A stretch of 64,000 nucleotides of DNA from Paenibacillus koleovorans NBRC 103111 (GCF_004000845.1 NZ_BIMA01000015.1:1-64000); one strand, 5' to 3'. Positions 33,625 through 43,002 are shown, counted from the first letter of the stretch. Program-made: numbers and translations. The notes: generated by a model from the letters alone, not told the origin.

Positions 33625-34651
33625 GGCTCTCGCTCCCCTCGCTATGGTCAAGCTGGACTAACCGAAAAACAGCCTTGCTGTATCCAACCTGCGTCTTTCC
33701 ATCATTGTAAATATGCGCCTGCGAAATGCGGTACAGCTTCTCGACCGTATCCCGGTTGGAGTACCCGATCTGTTCGAGGATGCTCGCCACGATGAGCGGC
33801 CATTCCTCTTCCGAGCCATCCATTACCTTCAGCGCAAACGCCAGACGCTCCTTCTTCAAGCCAATTCCGTAGACGCCTTTCGCCCCTCCTTTGGCCACGA
33901 TATTCGGATCCGACAGCAGCAGCGAGCAAATAAAGTCGGTACCCGCCACCATCTCGCCGTGTGTATGCATGAGCATAACAAGCCTTTCGACAGCCGACCT
34001 CACGGCCGGTTCCGCGATCAGGTCGGGACAGGCGAGCTTGAGATAAGCTCTCGCGATCGCATCAAGCGGCAGCGCAAACACGGGGAACCCGCAGCCGTCC
34101 ACCCCGATCACGATCTGTTCCTCCGGGACCTCGGCGAGCATGGATAAAATGCGCAAAATTTCGCGTTGAGCGGGATGTTCGGGATCGCAGTAGGTGACCG
34201 GGTCGTACCCCAAGCCTTGGCACAAAGCCAGCACGCCCGCGTGTTTGCCCGAGCAGTTATGGTACACCCGACGCCTCAAGCCGCCTGTCCTCACGACTTC
34301 GTCCCTCGCATTGGCGTTAAGCGGATAAGTCGAAGCGCAGACAAGCGACTGTTCCCTCAGACCGATCTTGCCCAGCATCGATTCGACCGCTTCAATGTGG
34401 AACGGCTCGCCGCGATGGGAACCGGCCATGACCGCCGCTTCCGGCGGAGTAAAGCCGAACTTGACGTCGATCTCGTGCAGCAGCGCCGGAATCGCTTGAA
34501 ACGGTTTGGCCGCGGAACGCAAATACGTCGTATGCTTTGGGTTGCCCCACGAATACCGAATCGCTCCGGTTGCATCCACCCCGCATATATGTCCGGAATG
34601 GACGCACTCCAGCACTTCTCCGCGGTATTCCTCTACCAGCACATCTTTCAT
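33608..34651 (-). CDS. Asparaginase II (Rhizobium-type, thermolabile family)
   Basis: The 347-residue protein belongs to the asparaginase_II family typified by Rhizobium etli AnsA, unrelated to E. coli asparaginases. Blocks include YLRSAAKPFQAIP, MAGSHRGEPFH, VYHNCSGKHAG, VGVDGCGFPVFALPL-like text and GEMVAGTDFICSLL. It should hydrolyse asparagine or a related amide in the cytoplasm. I chose the ATG at 34651 (spacing of 6 from GAGGGGG) over the ATG at 34657. It leads a three-gene operon. A perfect 8-6-8 palindrome lies about 76 nt upstream. Confidence 0.88.
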   Translation of the reverse strand: MKDVLVEEYRGEVLECVHSGHICGVDATGAIRYSWGNPKHTTYLRSAAKPFQAIPALLHEIDVKFGFTPPEAAVMAGSHRGEPFHIEAVESMLGKIGLREQSLVCASTYPLNANARDEVVRTGGLRRRVYHNCSGKHAGVLALCQGLGYDPVTYCDPEHPAQREILRILSMLAEVPEEQIVIGVDGCGFPVFALPLDAIARAYLKLACPDLIAEPAVRSAVERLVMLMHTHGEMVAGTDFICSLLLSDPNIVAKGGAKGVYGIGLKKERLAFALKVMDGSEEEWPLIVASILEQIGYSNRDTVEKLYRISQAHIYNDGKTQVGYSKAVFRLVQLDHSEGSESHATYD

Positions 34652-34726
34652 TAGCATCCCCCTCTACTACTCCTTACATCTTGGAAATAAGATTGGCTCA
34701 TGCAACAGATTGTAGTGGTACAGGTT

Positions 34727-34748
34727 TAATACAAGTATGATTGTATTA
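34727..34748. promoter_or_regulatory. Palindromic candidate operator between asparaginase operon and relic gene
   Basis: TAATACAA-GTATGA-TTGTATTA is a perfect 8-6-8 inverted repeat in the divergent intergenic region. No regulator gene is adjacent, so the binding protein is unknown. Confidence 0.5.
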
Positions 34749-34782
34749 TACATGCAAACTCACCAATCTGAGAAGGGACAGG

Positions 34783-35287
34783 ATGAGATTTATGAATCAA
34801 ATATTGCGGCCAAGGACACTTGTCTTCGCCGCCTGTCTGCTGTGCGCGGCATTGCTGCTGCTCGTCGGCTCCAGCCGGGTATCCGCCGAACCGGGCACCA
34901 CTCTGTTGTACGAGGACTTCAACGCCATGACGGCGGGGGCGGCGTGCTGACGGTGGAGTTCGACATTTACCCGGTGAGATCCAGGTGTACAACGGCTCGA
35001 GCGTCGAGGTCGTCCAGGCTTACGCGGCCAACACGTGGTACCACATGAAATATGTCGTCGATACGTCCACATCCAAATTTGACGTTTATGTCGACGGTGT
35101 CTTGAAGAAGACAGGGATGGGGTTCAGCGAGGCGGCCGTAGCCATGTCCAAAATCCAGTTTTTCTCCGGGCAGCCGGCCAGGTCGGTCTACTTCGACAAT
35201 GTGCTTGTCCGTACAGGAGGCATGATGAAGCTCTCCACCAAAATAGCGTTCGAAGTGCTTATAGTAAAAAAACGGAAGACGGGATGA
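34783..35287 (+). pseudogene. Relic of a secreted LamG-like protein, internally deleted
   Basis: The 5' end encodes an intact signal peptide (MRFMNQILRPRTLVFAACLL ... SRVSAEP) and the start of a mature protein (LLYEDFNAMTAG), then hits a stop at 34950. Other frames keep VLTVEFDIYPV and, from 34985, VYNGSSVEVVQAYAANTWYHMKYVVD ... SVYFDNVLV. This is the same LamG-like module as in the PL8 lyase. At least two internal deletions with frameshifts explain the remains. The tail after DNVLVRTGG is not homologous. A good ribosome binding site (AAGGGA) persists. Confidence 0.8.
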
Positions 35288-35309
35288 ACATTGTCCGTCC
35301 ACCCCGTCT
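35266..35309 (-). terminator. Terminator downstream of the ABC ATPase operon
   Basis: On the minus strand AGACGGG and CCCGTCT form a 7-bp stem with a long loop, followed after TCCG by seven T residues. It lies about 80 nt past the ATPase stop codon, beyond the TGCCY repeat. Confidence 0.6.
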
Positions 35310-35315
35310 CAATTC

Positions 35316-35380
35316 TGCCCCGCCTTGCCTTGCCTTGCCCTGCCTTGCCTTGCCCTGCCTTGCCTTGCCCCGCCCTGCCC
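35316..35380. repeat. Pentanucleotide TGCCY tandem repeat
   Basis: Thirteen contiguous pentamers of the form YGCCY occupy the space just after the ABC ATPase gene. A higher-order 15-bp period (two TGCCT and one TGCCC, with the very first pentamer reading CGCCT) is visible three times. It is a candidate slippage-prone microsatellite. Confidence 0.85.
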
Positions 35381-35387
35381 GCCTCCC

Positions 35388-36053
<666 letters not shown>

Positions 36054-36065
36054 TATAGAACCTCC

Positions 36066-37373
36066 TCAAGTCCGCTCGGACAAAATTTTAATCGGATCGA
36101 ATCGCAAAATATGAATGATGAAGCCCAGCCCCGCGATCAGCACCAGCACAACCGCCACGCCCAGCAATTCCGCTACGTCCACCAATGATAAGCTGGCCGG
36201 GATCTCCCGGATGATCTGGGTCAGCCCGCGCGGAGCGCCTTCGTCGTTTTCGATGATCAGCTTGATGAGCCAATCGGCGATCGGTTGGTTGAGGAACAAG
36301 CTGACGAGGATGGCCAACAGGACGGAAATCCCGGCCAGAATCGTCAATTCCCCCAGCAGCAGCACGGCCACCTTGCTCTTCGGCATGCCGATCGCGCGGA
36401 ATACGCCGATCTCGTACTTCCGCTCCCGAAGCGCGAGCAGGTTGAGCAGTACCACGATGCCTCCGCCGATCACGAAGATAGCCAGTCCGAACACGGCAAT
36501 CACCTGGTTCAACGTCTCCACCGGGTGCACAGCCCGCTCATAACGCTTCGTATCGTATTTCAAGTCGTAATACGACGAGAGCCCCTTGCCCAGCAGCTCG
36601 GCCTGGAACGCTTCGAGCTGATCCGCTTGCTTCAGCACGAACACTTGGACGTCCTCGTTGCGCATCGGGAACGTATCGAACAAGGCGATCGGCACGATGA
36701 GCTGATTTCTGGCGTTGTTCATCGGCGAGGGCACATTCTCGCTCGCCCGCGCCTCCGTGTTATCCGAATAAATACCGGATACGGTGCATTTCGAATCGCC
36801 GATCGGGCCATTGTTATACTCGATCGTGTCGCCGAGCTTCAGCTTGTTGCGGTCTCTCAAGTCGCTGGAAATCATGCACTCGTTGGCCGAAGGGAACGCG
36901 CCCTCGACAATTTGCCGGTCCCCGTTCGCGAACGATTCCGCACTACTGCCGTTCAGCAAACCTATCATCTGGGCGTTAAAACCCAAGGCTGGCCCCGTTC
37001 TCCGCGCCTCTTCCTCCTCCGACCGCACATAATCGTCATCGAACAAACTCAAGTTCTTGATCGCCACGCTGACCGACTTGTAAAACGTTACCCCTTGCAG
37101 CAGCGAGCTCTCGGCGAACTTCTTGTAGTCCTCCGTAGTGAGCTTGATGCTCTCGGCCTTGACTCCATCGGCCTTCATCTTCTGCGTATTGGCGACGAGG
37201 GACACTTCGCCCGCGTAATAATTGCGGGTCTCGTCCATGATTCTAGCGGCCGCATTGGTCAAGGACAACCCGATGACCGAGGCCAGGATCACCAGGGCCA
37301 GCATGACGAACAGAATGCTGTTGCGCCCTTTGTTCTTGAACAGGTTGCGGTACGCTTTCTCAACTAAGTACAT
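36066..37373 (-). CDS. MacB/FtsX-family ABC permease
   Basis: The 435-residue protein has one N-terminal transmembrane helix (NSILFVMLALVILASVIGLSL), a large extracytoplasmic domain of about 240 residues, and three C-terminal helices with the FtsX-type loop LLALRERKYEIGVFRAIGMPKSKV. It works with the downstream ATPase, likely in envelope defence or lipid/lipoprotein handling rather than classical substrate import. The gene follows the histidine kinase by 64 nt, a space that carries its own promoter and 11-bp direct repeats. Confidence 0.9.
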   Translation of the reverse strand: MYLVEKAYRNLFKNKGRNSILFVMLALVILASVIGLSLTNAAARIMDETRNYYAGEVSLVANTQKMKADGVKAESIKLTTEDYKKFAESSLLQGVTFYKSVSVAIKNLSLFDDDYVRSEEEEARRTGPALGFNAQMIGLLNGSSAESFANGDRQIVEGAFPSANECMISSDLRDRNKLKLGDTIEYNNGPIGDSKCTVSGIYSDNTEARASENVPSPMNNARNQLIVPIALFDTFPMRNEDVQVFVLKQADQLEAFQAELLGKGLSSYYDLKYDTKRYERAVHPVETLNQVIAVFGLAIFVIGGGIVVLLNLLALRERKYEIGVFRAIGMPKSKVAVLLLGELTILAGISVLLAILVSLFLNQPIADWLIKLIIENDEGAPRGLTQIIREIPASLSLVDVAELLGVAVVLVLIAGLGFIIHILRFDPIKILSERT

Positions 37374-37408
37374 CCGGTTACCCTCCTACAGAGACAAGTT
37401 ATGCTATG

Positions 37409-37441
37409 ACTATAGCGGAGGGCGAGTTAAATGACGGTTAA
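37409..37441 (-). promoter_or_regulatory. Promoter with response-regulator-type direct repeats before the ABC transporter
   Basis: On the minus strand a -10 TATAGT (37409-37414) is preceded by two TTAAC words (37437-37441 and 37426-37430) exactly 11 bp apart, straddling the -35 region. An 11-bp direct repeat is the usual binding mode of OmpR-family regulators, and the same GTTAA words occur before the regulator gene. Confidence 0.55.
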
Positions 37442-38619
37442 GAAAAACCAAAGGCCGAGTTCCCATCCTTAACCGCCCTTTGATTGGAGTTGGTTGTGGT
37501 TGGGCCCTCGCTCTCCCGAGGCAAAGTGACCACAAACGAAGTGAACACGTCGACCACGCTCTGCACTTGGATGTCACCGCCGTGCTTCTCGATGACCGCC
37601 TTCACGATCGACAGCCCGAGCCCGCTGCCTCCGAGCTCGCGGGATCGCGATTTGTCCACGCAATAGAACGGCTCGAAGATGCGCTCCAGGTGCTCCTCCG
37701 GGATGCCGCTCCCCGTGTCCATGATCGTGAGCCGCGTGCGGTCCTCGGTCTCGGCCACCGCCAGCTTGACTACGCCGCCGGGTTTGCTGTACTTGATCGC
37801 ATTCTGGATCAGGTTGGAGAACGTCCGCTGCAGCAGTTGCCTCTCGCCATACAGCAGCAAGTCGCCTCCCGAAGTCTCGATGCGGAGGCTTTTGCTCTGC
37901 CAAGCCTGCCGATGCTCCTCCAGGAGTTCCTCGAGCATCGCCTGCGCCTCGAATTTCTCGCGATTCAGCGTGTGGAGCTCGGCGTTCATACGCAGCAGAT
38001 CGTTCACCAAGGCACTCAGCCGTTGGGCGTTCCGCAGCGTGTCGTCCAGCGTCTCCTTGTACTCGTCAAGCGAAGGCTCGTCGTCCAGCTGCAGCACCTC
38101 GATGTTGGCGATCATCGCCGTGAGCGGGGTCTTCAGCTCATGCGCGGCGTTGGCGGAAAATTGCTTCTGCGTCACGAACGCCTTCTCGAGCTTCTGCACC
38201 ATATGGTTGAAGGACAAGGACAGCCGAGACACTTCGTCATTGGAAGGCGGCACTTGCACTTGCCGGAACAAGTTGTTCTCGTCGATCTCTTCGATCTCGC
38301 GACTAAGGCTCGTCACGGGCTTCAACGCCTTACCGGCGATAATGTAGGTGAGGGCGGTGCCCACGACCAACACCAACAAGGCGCTGATGATGCTGACCGT
38401 CGTAAAATCATGATCCGGGGTCACCCGGATAATCGGGACCGGAATCGCACCGACCCTCGGGTCATCAACACTGATGCCGCGAGTCCTAGGCATGTCATCA
38501 TAGATTTGTCGCGCGGCGGCAATCGAGGTCACAATCAGCACGGTGCAGGCGAACGAGAGGATCGACCCCATTAGCCAAGTGAGCCGCAATCGCAGCGGCA
38601 TCGTTTTAAACCGGTTCAT
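37438..38619 (-). CDS. Sensor histidine kinase
   Basis: The 393-residue kinase has two transmembrane helices (about 14-36 and 75-96) around a short extracytoplasmic loop of only about 40 residues, a HAMP domain, the HisKA phosphoacceptor His160 (NAAHELKTPLTAM), and an ATPase domain with NLIQNAIKYS, DTGSGIPEE and GGSGLGLSIV. The short loop suggests sensing within the membrane or through the adjacent transporter. The ATG at 38619 follows GGAGG by 9 nt and overlaps the response regulator gene by 14 nt. Confidence 0.92.
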   Translation of the reverse strand: MNRFKTMPLRLRLTWLMGSILSFACTVLIVTSIAAARQIYDDMPRTRGISVDDPRVGAIPVPIIRVTPDHDFTTVSIISALLVLVVGTALTYIIAGKALKPVTSLSREIEEIDENNLFRQVQVPPSNDEVSRLSLSFNHMVQKLEKAFVTQKQFSANAAHELKTPLTAMIANIEVLQLDDEPSLDEYKETLDDTLRNAQRLSALVNDLLRMNAELHTLNREKFEAQAMLEELLEEHRQAWQSKSLRIETSGGDLLLYGERQLLQRTFSNLIQNAIKYSKPGGVVKLAVAETEDRTRLTIMDTGSGIPEEHLERIFEPFYCVDKSRSRELGGSGLGLSIVKAVIEKHGGDIQVQSVVDVFTSFVVTLPRESEGPTTTNSNQRAVKDGNSAFGFS

Positions 38620-39304
38620 TCCGCACCGCCTCCGCAATAAAGTACCCGAGTCCTCGAGCGTTTTTCACAACCTCTTGATCGCCTAGGTGGACGGCCAGCT
38701 TTTTCTTGAGCGAGTTGATATGCACCTTGAAGGAGTTGGAGAACATATCGGCGTCGCTGTCCCAGACGTGCTCGATCAGCTTGTCCGCACTCACGATCTG
38801 ATCCTTGTGCATGAGCAAATACTCCAAGATCGCGTATTCCTTCTTCGTAAGCTCCAGCTTCGCTTGGCCCACGCTAACTTGCTTCAAGGCTGTATCGAGC
38901 CGCAGCTCGCCGTGGGCGATGAGCGTATCGGTCAAGACGAACCGGCGCCGCAACAGCGCACGCAGCCGAGCCTCGAGCTCTCGGAAGTGGAAAGGCTTCG
39001 CCATATAATCGTTGGCGCCCGTGTCGAGCCCGGCAATTTTGTCCTCCACCTCGGAGCGCGCCGAGAGAATGAGCACCTTAATCTCCTGATTATCCTTCCG
39101 AATCGTTCGCAGCACATCGATCCCATCCAGCTTGGGCAAGTTCAGATCGAGCACGATCGCATCATATTCGTTGATCTCCGCCAGCTGCAGCGCTTCTTCC
39201 CCGTCCGACGCCGCATCGACCGCATAGCCGAACTTCCGCAGCCCGGTTGTGACCGCCTTTTGCAAGGACAGATCGTCTTCTACCACCAACACTTTCAATG
39301 GCAT
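38606..39304 (-). CDS. OmpR-family response regulator
   Basis: The 232-residue protein has a receiver domain with phosphoacceptor Asp53 (IVLDLNLP), conserved Lys103 (AKPF) and the acidic pocket VVEDD, followed by an OmpR/PhoB winged helix (ILEYLLMHKDQIVSADKLIEHVWDSDADMFSNSFKVHINSLKKKL). I use the ATG at 39304, where homology begins. A GTG at 39322 is the alternative. With the kinase it should control the ABC transporter and itself through 11-bp GGTTAA direct repeats. Confidence 0.92.
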   Translation of the reverse strand: MPLKVLVVEDDLSLQKAVTTGLRKFGYAVDAASDGEEALQLAEINEYDAIVLDLNLPKLDGIDVLRTIRKDNQEIKVLILSARSEVEDKIAGLDTGANDYMAKPFHFRELEARLRALLRRRFVLTDTLIAHGELRLDTALKQVSVGQAKLELTKKEYAILEYLLMHKDQIVSADKLIEHVWDSDADMFSNSFKVHINSLKKKLAVHLGDQEVVKNARGLGYFIAEAVRNEPV

Positions 39305-39352
39305 CACCACCATTCCACTCACGTCTCGATTCCTTTAGAATACCGCAGGTTA

Positions 39353-39374
39353 GGTTAAGTTTCGGTTAACTTTC
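39353..39374. promoter_or_regulatory. Tandem 11-bp direct repeats between response regulator and gerA genes
   Basis: GGTTAAGTTTC (39353-39363) is followed immediately by GGTTAACTTTC (39364-39374), with 10 of 11 bases identical, and a partial third AGGTTA lies just before. The spacing of one helical turn fits an OmpR-family dimer. A CATCCTA word at 39396-39402 resembles a sigma-G -10 for gerA, without a convincing -35. Confidence 0.55.
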
Positions 39375-39440
39375 ATCATACCACTCCAACCGGGACATCC
39401 TATAGGCAACTATTTCAGGCTCGTGGAATGAGGTAAGCGC

Positions 39441-40754
39441 ATGTCTAAGGATCCGAACGCTATGGCCGCCTATCTGAAAAAAAAGTTCGCGCACAACACC
39501 GACTTTTCCGCCGAGGAACTGGATGATGAGCGCGGGAAAGCCGTGGTCTGCTATTTGTCCAGTCTGGTAGAGCCCTCTCATGTGCCCATTCATCTTCAGT
39601 ATGTGCGCTGGGACAAGCCGAGAACACTTGCTTCGTTAGGAGGCAAAATCGATCTCTCGAAGGAAGAGCTGGAGCACGAGATTCTCGGAGGCCGGCTCGT
39701 CGTGCTGCATGCCCGCGGCAACGCGTCGCTTCAACTGAAAACCCGCAACGTATCTCGTTCCGTAGAAGGTCCTCAGAGCGAAAGCGCCATAGAAAGCTCC
39801 GAGGACGCCTTTACAGAAGGCGCCATCACGAACTTGGGCATTCTCCGGTCGCATCTGCAGAGCTCCGATCTGATCATCTCCACAGTGGCGCTCGGTACTA
39901 TCCGCAAGCGCTGCATCACGGTCTGCTACATGCGTTCCATGGACGGAGAGAAGCTCGCGCCGGAAGTAATAGAGCTGCTGTCTACGACCCAATCGGACGT
40001 CTCGACGATCCAGGACCTGGCCAAAGTATTGAAGCAGAGACGATGGGGCCCCGTTCCCTTGTTCACTTCGACACAGCTGCCGGAGCAAGGCGTTAAATTT
40101 CTTTTGGAAGGCCGCATCGTCTTATTCTTGGACCAACACCCTTATGCTTTGGTTGCTCCTCCGAGCATAACCGATATGTGGTGCGCGCTGTACGACCGCA
40201 ATCATATGTCCGTCATCTCCCTCTCGATCGTCGCTTTGCGGGTGTTGGGCATTCTCATCGCCTTGACCGTGCCCGGCCTGTATGTGGCGCTCGTCAGCAT
40301 CAACCCGGAGCTTCTCGATATCGACATCGCGCTCGCCGTAGCCCGCAGCCGGGAAGGCGTCCCGTATCCCGCTCTGATCGAGATGCTGCTGATGGGCATT
40401 GTAATCGATATGGTCGGAGCGGCCACCATCCACCTGCCCAAGAGCTTCGGTCCGACCCTTACCATGGTAGGCGGCATCATGCTCGGCCAAGCCGCGGTTC
40501 AGGCCCAATTAGTCAGCAATTTGCTGTTGATCGTGCTGTCCGCCACCATCATCGCGAACTATAACATCATCGGCATCCAGAACATGATGAGTCTTCGTTT
40601 ATTCAAATACTTGAATATTGCGCTGGGCGCCATCCTCGGCATTGTCGGTATGCTGACGGGGATCGTGTTCTTCGTATTCTATCTGGCGGGCGTGTCCACC
40701 TTCCGGCGCCCTTACTTGCGCACGCTGAAGGAAGCAGGTGAGGAGCATGATTAG
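39441..40754 (+). CDS. Spore germination receptor subunit A (GerAA/GerKA family)
   Basis: The 437-residue protein is a GerA A subunit: a soluble N-terminal region followed by membrane helices with the family core PSITDMWCALYDR, LGILIALTVPGLYVAL, SREGVPYPALIEMLLMGIVIDM and GPTLTMVGGIMLGQAAVQAQLVSN. The usual GPREGFTE segment is diverged here (GPQSESAIESSEDAFTEG), and the protein is shorter than the typical 480-550 residues, mainly in the N-terminal domain. It sits in the inner spore membrane and senses germinants with subunits B and C encoded next. Confidence 0.92.
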   Translation: MSKDPNAMAAYLKKKFAHNTDFSAEELDDERGKAVVCYLSSLVEPSHVPIHLQYVRWDKPRTLASLGGKIDLSKEELEHEILGGRLVVLHARGNASLQLKTRNVSRSVEGPQSESAIESSEDAFTEGAITNLGILRSHLQSSDLIISTVALGTIRKRCITVCYMRSMDGEKLAPEVIELLSTTQSDVSTIQDLAKVLKQRRWGPVPLFTSTQLPEQGVKFLLEGRIVLFLDQHPYALVAPPSITDMWCALYDRNHMSVISLSIVALRVLGILIALTVPGLYVALVSINPELLDIDIALAVARSREGVPYPALIEMLLMGIVIDMVGAATIHLPKSFGPTLTMVGGIMLGQAAVQAQLVSNLLLIVLSATIIANYNIIGIQNMMSLRLFKYLNIALGAILGIVGMLTGIVFFVFYLAGVSTFRRPYLRTLKEAGEEHD

Positions 40755-41823
40755 GAACGGGGCGCTGGCTCCGCTGTTTTTCGCCGCTCACTTGGGATTG
40801 ATCTTCTTCCTCTACCCGGACAAAATGGTGGGGATCGCGCACTTCGGCCACTGGGCCTATATCCTGACCGGGATTGCGCTGGAGTTCGCGATGCTCTGGC
40901 TGTTCATGAAAGGTTTGGCGGCGATGCCCGGAACACCCCTGACAACCTTGTTTCGCCGCTGGGGGGCGTGGACGGCCAGATTGTTGCTTCTGCCTCTGGC
41001 GGTTTACTGGTTCATCAGCCTGCTGATCGTGCTCCGTATTCATGCGGAGACGCTCATGATCATTTTCCTGCCGCGCACCCCGAAATGGGTCATCCTGCTA
41101 GTACTCGTCTTGCTTTCCCTGCAGGCATCGCTCATCGGCCTCCGGGCGGTTTCGCGGGCTACAGTGACGCTGCTGTTGCTGCTGATGCCTATCATGGTGT
41201 TCTCGGTCGGGGCTTGTTTCCTAAATACGGACGTACGATATTTGATGCCGCTAACGCCGGACCCTTTCTTTTGGCGCAGTCAACATTACTTGAGCAGCTT
41301 GGCTGCCCATTCCGGCTTTTTGTTCTTAGGGATGACTGCGGCCAGATGGGATTTTTCCGCCCCTCGGGTACGTAGAAGCATCTATGTCGCCATGCTTGCT
41401 TTGGTCCCTTTATACTTCTTGGCCGTCTATATTCCGATCCTGATCTTTTTACCGGGCAATGTGGACAAGTTCCACTATCCGCTCACCGCCGCTTTCGATA
41501 CCGTCAATATCGACTGGCTCCTCTTGGACAGGATTACGATGCTCTACGTAGTAGGCTCGGTCACGTTCATCCTCATCTTCGCGGCCCTGCTGATCAAGAT
41601 CAATACGGAGCTGCTGCGGGACTTGTTCCTCCCGGTGTCCAAGCCTGTGCTCTCCTGCTCGCTGGCCGCTCTTGCATTTATCCTCTGCCTGTTCGTGCCG
41701 AATTGGCGGGCCGTGCAGCATTTTCTCGATATGGATACGCCCTTGCGCATGTACTGCGGCGTGCTCATTCCGCTCGTAACCTTCACCATCGGCAAACTGG
41801 CGAGAAGGAGGCGATTGGCTTGA
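40747..41823 (+). CDS. Spore germination receptor subunit B (GerAB family)
   Basis: The roughly 358-residue protein has ten predicted membrane helices in an amino-acid-permease-like (APC) fold, as in GerAB/GerKB, which bind the germinant directly. The start is near 40747 (ATG preceded by AGGTGAGG) or at a GTG at 40738; both overlap the gerA 3' end. It ends in a TGA that overlaps the TTG start of the C subunit gene. Confidence 0.9.
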   Translation: MIRNGALAPLFFAAHLGLIFFLYPDKMVGIAHFGHWAYILTGIALEFAMLWLFMKGLAAMPGTPLTTLFRRWGAWTARLLLLPLAVYWFISLLIVLRIHAETLMIIFLPRTPKWVILLVLVLLSLQASLIGLRAVSRATVTLLLLLMPIMVFSVGACFLNTDVRYLMPLTPDPFFWRSQHYLSSLAAHSGFLFLGMTAARWDFSAPRVRRSIYVAMLALVPLYFLAVYIPILIFLPGNVDKFHYPLTAAFDTVNIDWLLLDRITMLYVVGSVTFILIFAALLIKINTELLRDLFLPVSKPVLSCSLAALAFILCLFVPNWRAVQHFLDMDTPLRMYCGVLIPLVTFTIGKLARRRRLA

Positions 41824-42902
41824 AATTGCTCTATCGGCGGATGTTGGCGGCGGGGCTCCCGCTAGTGCTGCTTGGTATTGTACTAACCGGCTGCTGGGAT
41901 GCCAAATCGATCGACAAACGGCTGTTGCCGCTCATCATGGGCATCGATCAGTCGGACGACCGCCAGTATTACACGGTGCGGCTGCTCGTTCCGCGTCCGG
42001 AAGGAGGCTGCTATAGCATTCAGGGGAAAGCGGCGACGATCAGCGATGCCATCGACCAGATGAAGATGAACCAAGAACGCGGGATCGGGATCGTCCACGT
42101 AGACACCATCTTAATCGGGCAGTCTCTGGCCAGAGAGGGGATCCACGATGTAATGGAATATGCTTTTCGGTCTCGCGAGCTGAAATCCAAAGCCAAGCTG
42201 GCCGTCGTGAAAGGCAATGCGGGCACCTTGATCACCCAACTCGAGGAAGACAAAGGCAAATCGACGCGTATTCAGGATTTCTTCGACACCCATTCAGGCT
42301 GGGATCCCAGCGTGGCGCTGACCTATGTATGGGAGGCGTTCCGGGACGTGTTCTCGGAGACGACCGATATGGCGCTTCCTTACCTCGAAAAAGGAACCGA
42401 TTCCGAGTTTCAGGTGGCCGGCTCTGTCATTATGCGCGACGATCGCATGATGGGCGTAATCTCCGCGGATGACACCCTTCTCTATAATGCATTTCGAGAT
42501 CGGGGGATGAGCGGCATCATCGAAGTCACGCCGTCGGCCAGCATGCAGATTCTAAGCACCTCTCTCGATTACAGCAAGGAGTGGAACGCCGGAGTGCCGG
42601 TGCTGCACACCACCCTGAAGATGGATTGTTTCATCTCGGAGAAAAAGCTTTCCGGCGCGAAGGCCAGCATCCCGATGCTGAAGGAAGAGCTCGAGACGCT
42701 GCTTAACGACAGGTACCGCAAGCTGTTCCAGCGCCTCCAGCGAGAACGCTGCGACGTGTTAAGCACCGGGTTGATGTTCCGCAGCAAGCTGGCGCCCGAC
42801 CAGATCGACCGTTGGGAAGAGGAGTATTATCCGAAGCTGGAATTCGACTTTCGCACCGTTGTGAACATAAGCAATACGGGGGAATTAAAGTTGTTTAATT
42901 AA
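41820..42902 (+). CDS. Spore germination lipoprotein subunit C (Ger(x)C family)
   Basis: The 360-residue protein has a lipoprotein signal (lipobox LTGC, Cys25, followed by WDAKSIDKRLLPLIMGID, the Ger(x)C hallmark) and three family domains ending in LFQRLQRERCDVLSTGLMFRSKLAPDQ. The start is a TTG at 41820, 8 nt after AAGGAGG, overlapping the B subunit stop as TTGA. The open frame begins much earlier, but that part is antisense-like. It completes the A-B-C receptor operon, and a strong terminator follows. Confidence 0.92.
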   Translation: MKLLYRRMLAAGLPLVLLGIVLTGCWDAKSIDKRLLPLIMGIDQSDDRQYYTVRLLVPRPEGGCYSIQGKAATISDAIDQMKMNQERGIGIVHVDTILIGQSLAREGIHDVMEYAFRSRELKSKAKLAVVKGNAGTLITQLEEDKGKSTRIQDFFDTHSGWDPSVALTYVWEAFRDVFSETTDMALPYLEKGTDSEFQVAGSVIMRDDRMMGVISADDTLLYNAFRDRGMSGIIEVTPSASMQILSTSLDYSKEWNAGVPVLHTTLKMDCFISEKKLSGAKASIPMLKEELETLLNDRYRKLFQRLQRERCDVLSTGLMFRSKLAPDQIDRWEEEYYPKLEFDFRTVVNISNTGELKLFN

Positions 42903-42908
42903 CAGGAA

Positions 42909-42947
42909 GGCGAAGGCAGCGCGAGGGACGCTGCCCTCGCCTTTTTT
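42909..42947 (+). terminator. Terminator of the gerABC operon
   Basis: GGCGAAGGCAGCG and CGCTGCCCTCGCC pair as a 13-bp stem with one mismatch around a 7-nt loop and are followed by TTTTTT. Confidence 0.92.
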
Positions 42948-43002
42948 GTGTGGTCCGGATGTTTAAGCTTCACTAAAGGTTTGTATATGGAGAAGGTTCG
43001 AG

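Noticed and set aside
35316-35380. The TGCCY run as part of a coding sequence
   Set aside because: It lies beyond the ATPase stop codon, and no frame through it has a start with a ribosome binding site.
39396-39402. CATCCTA as a sigma-G promoter for gerA
   Set aside because: The -10-like word fits the consensus, but no matching -35 was found at the right distance, so it is only mentioned.
41703-41819. The longer N-terminus for the GerC subunit
   Set aside because: It would place 39 non-homologous residues before the lipoprotein signal peptide. The TTG at 41820 has AAGGAGG upstream and leaves a normal signal peptide.
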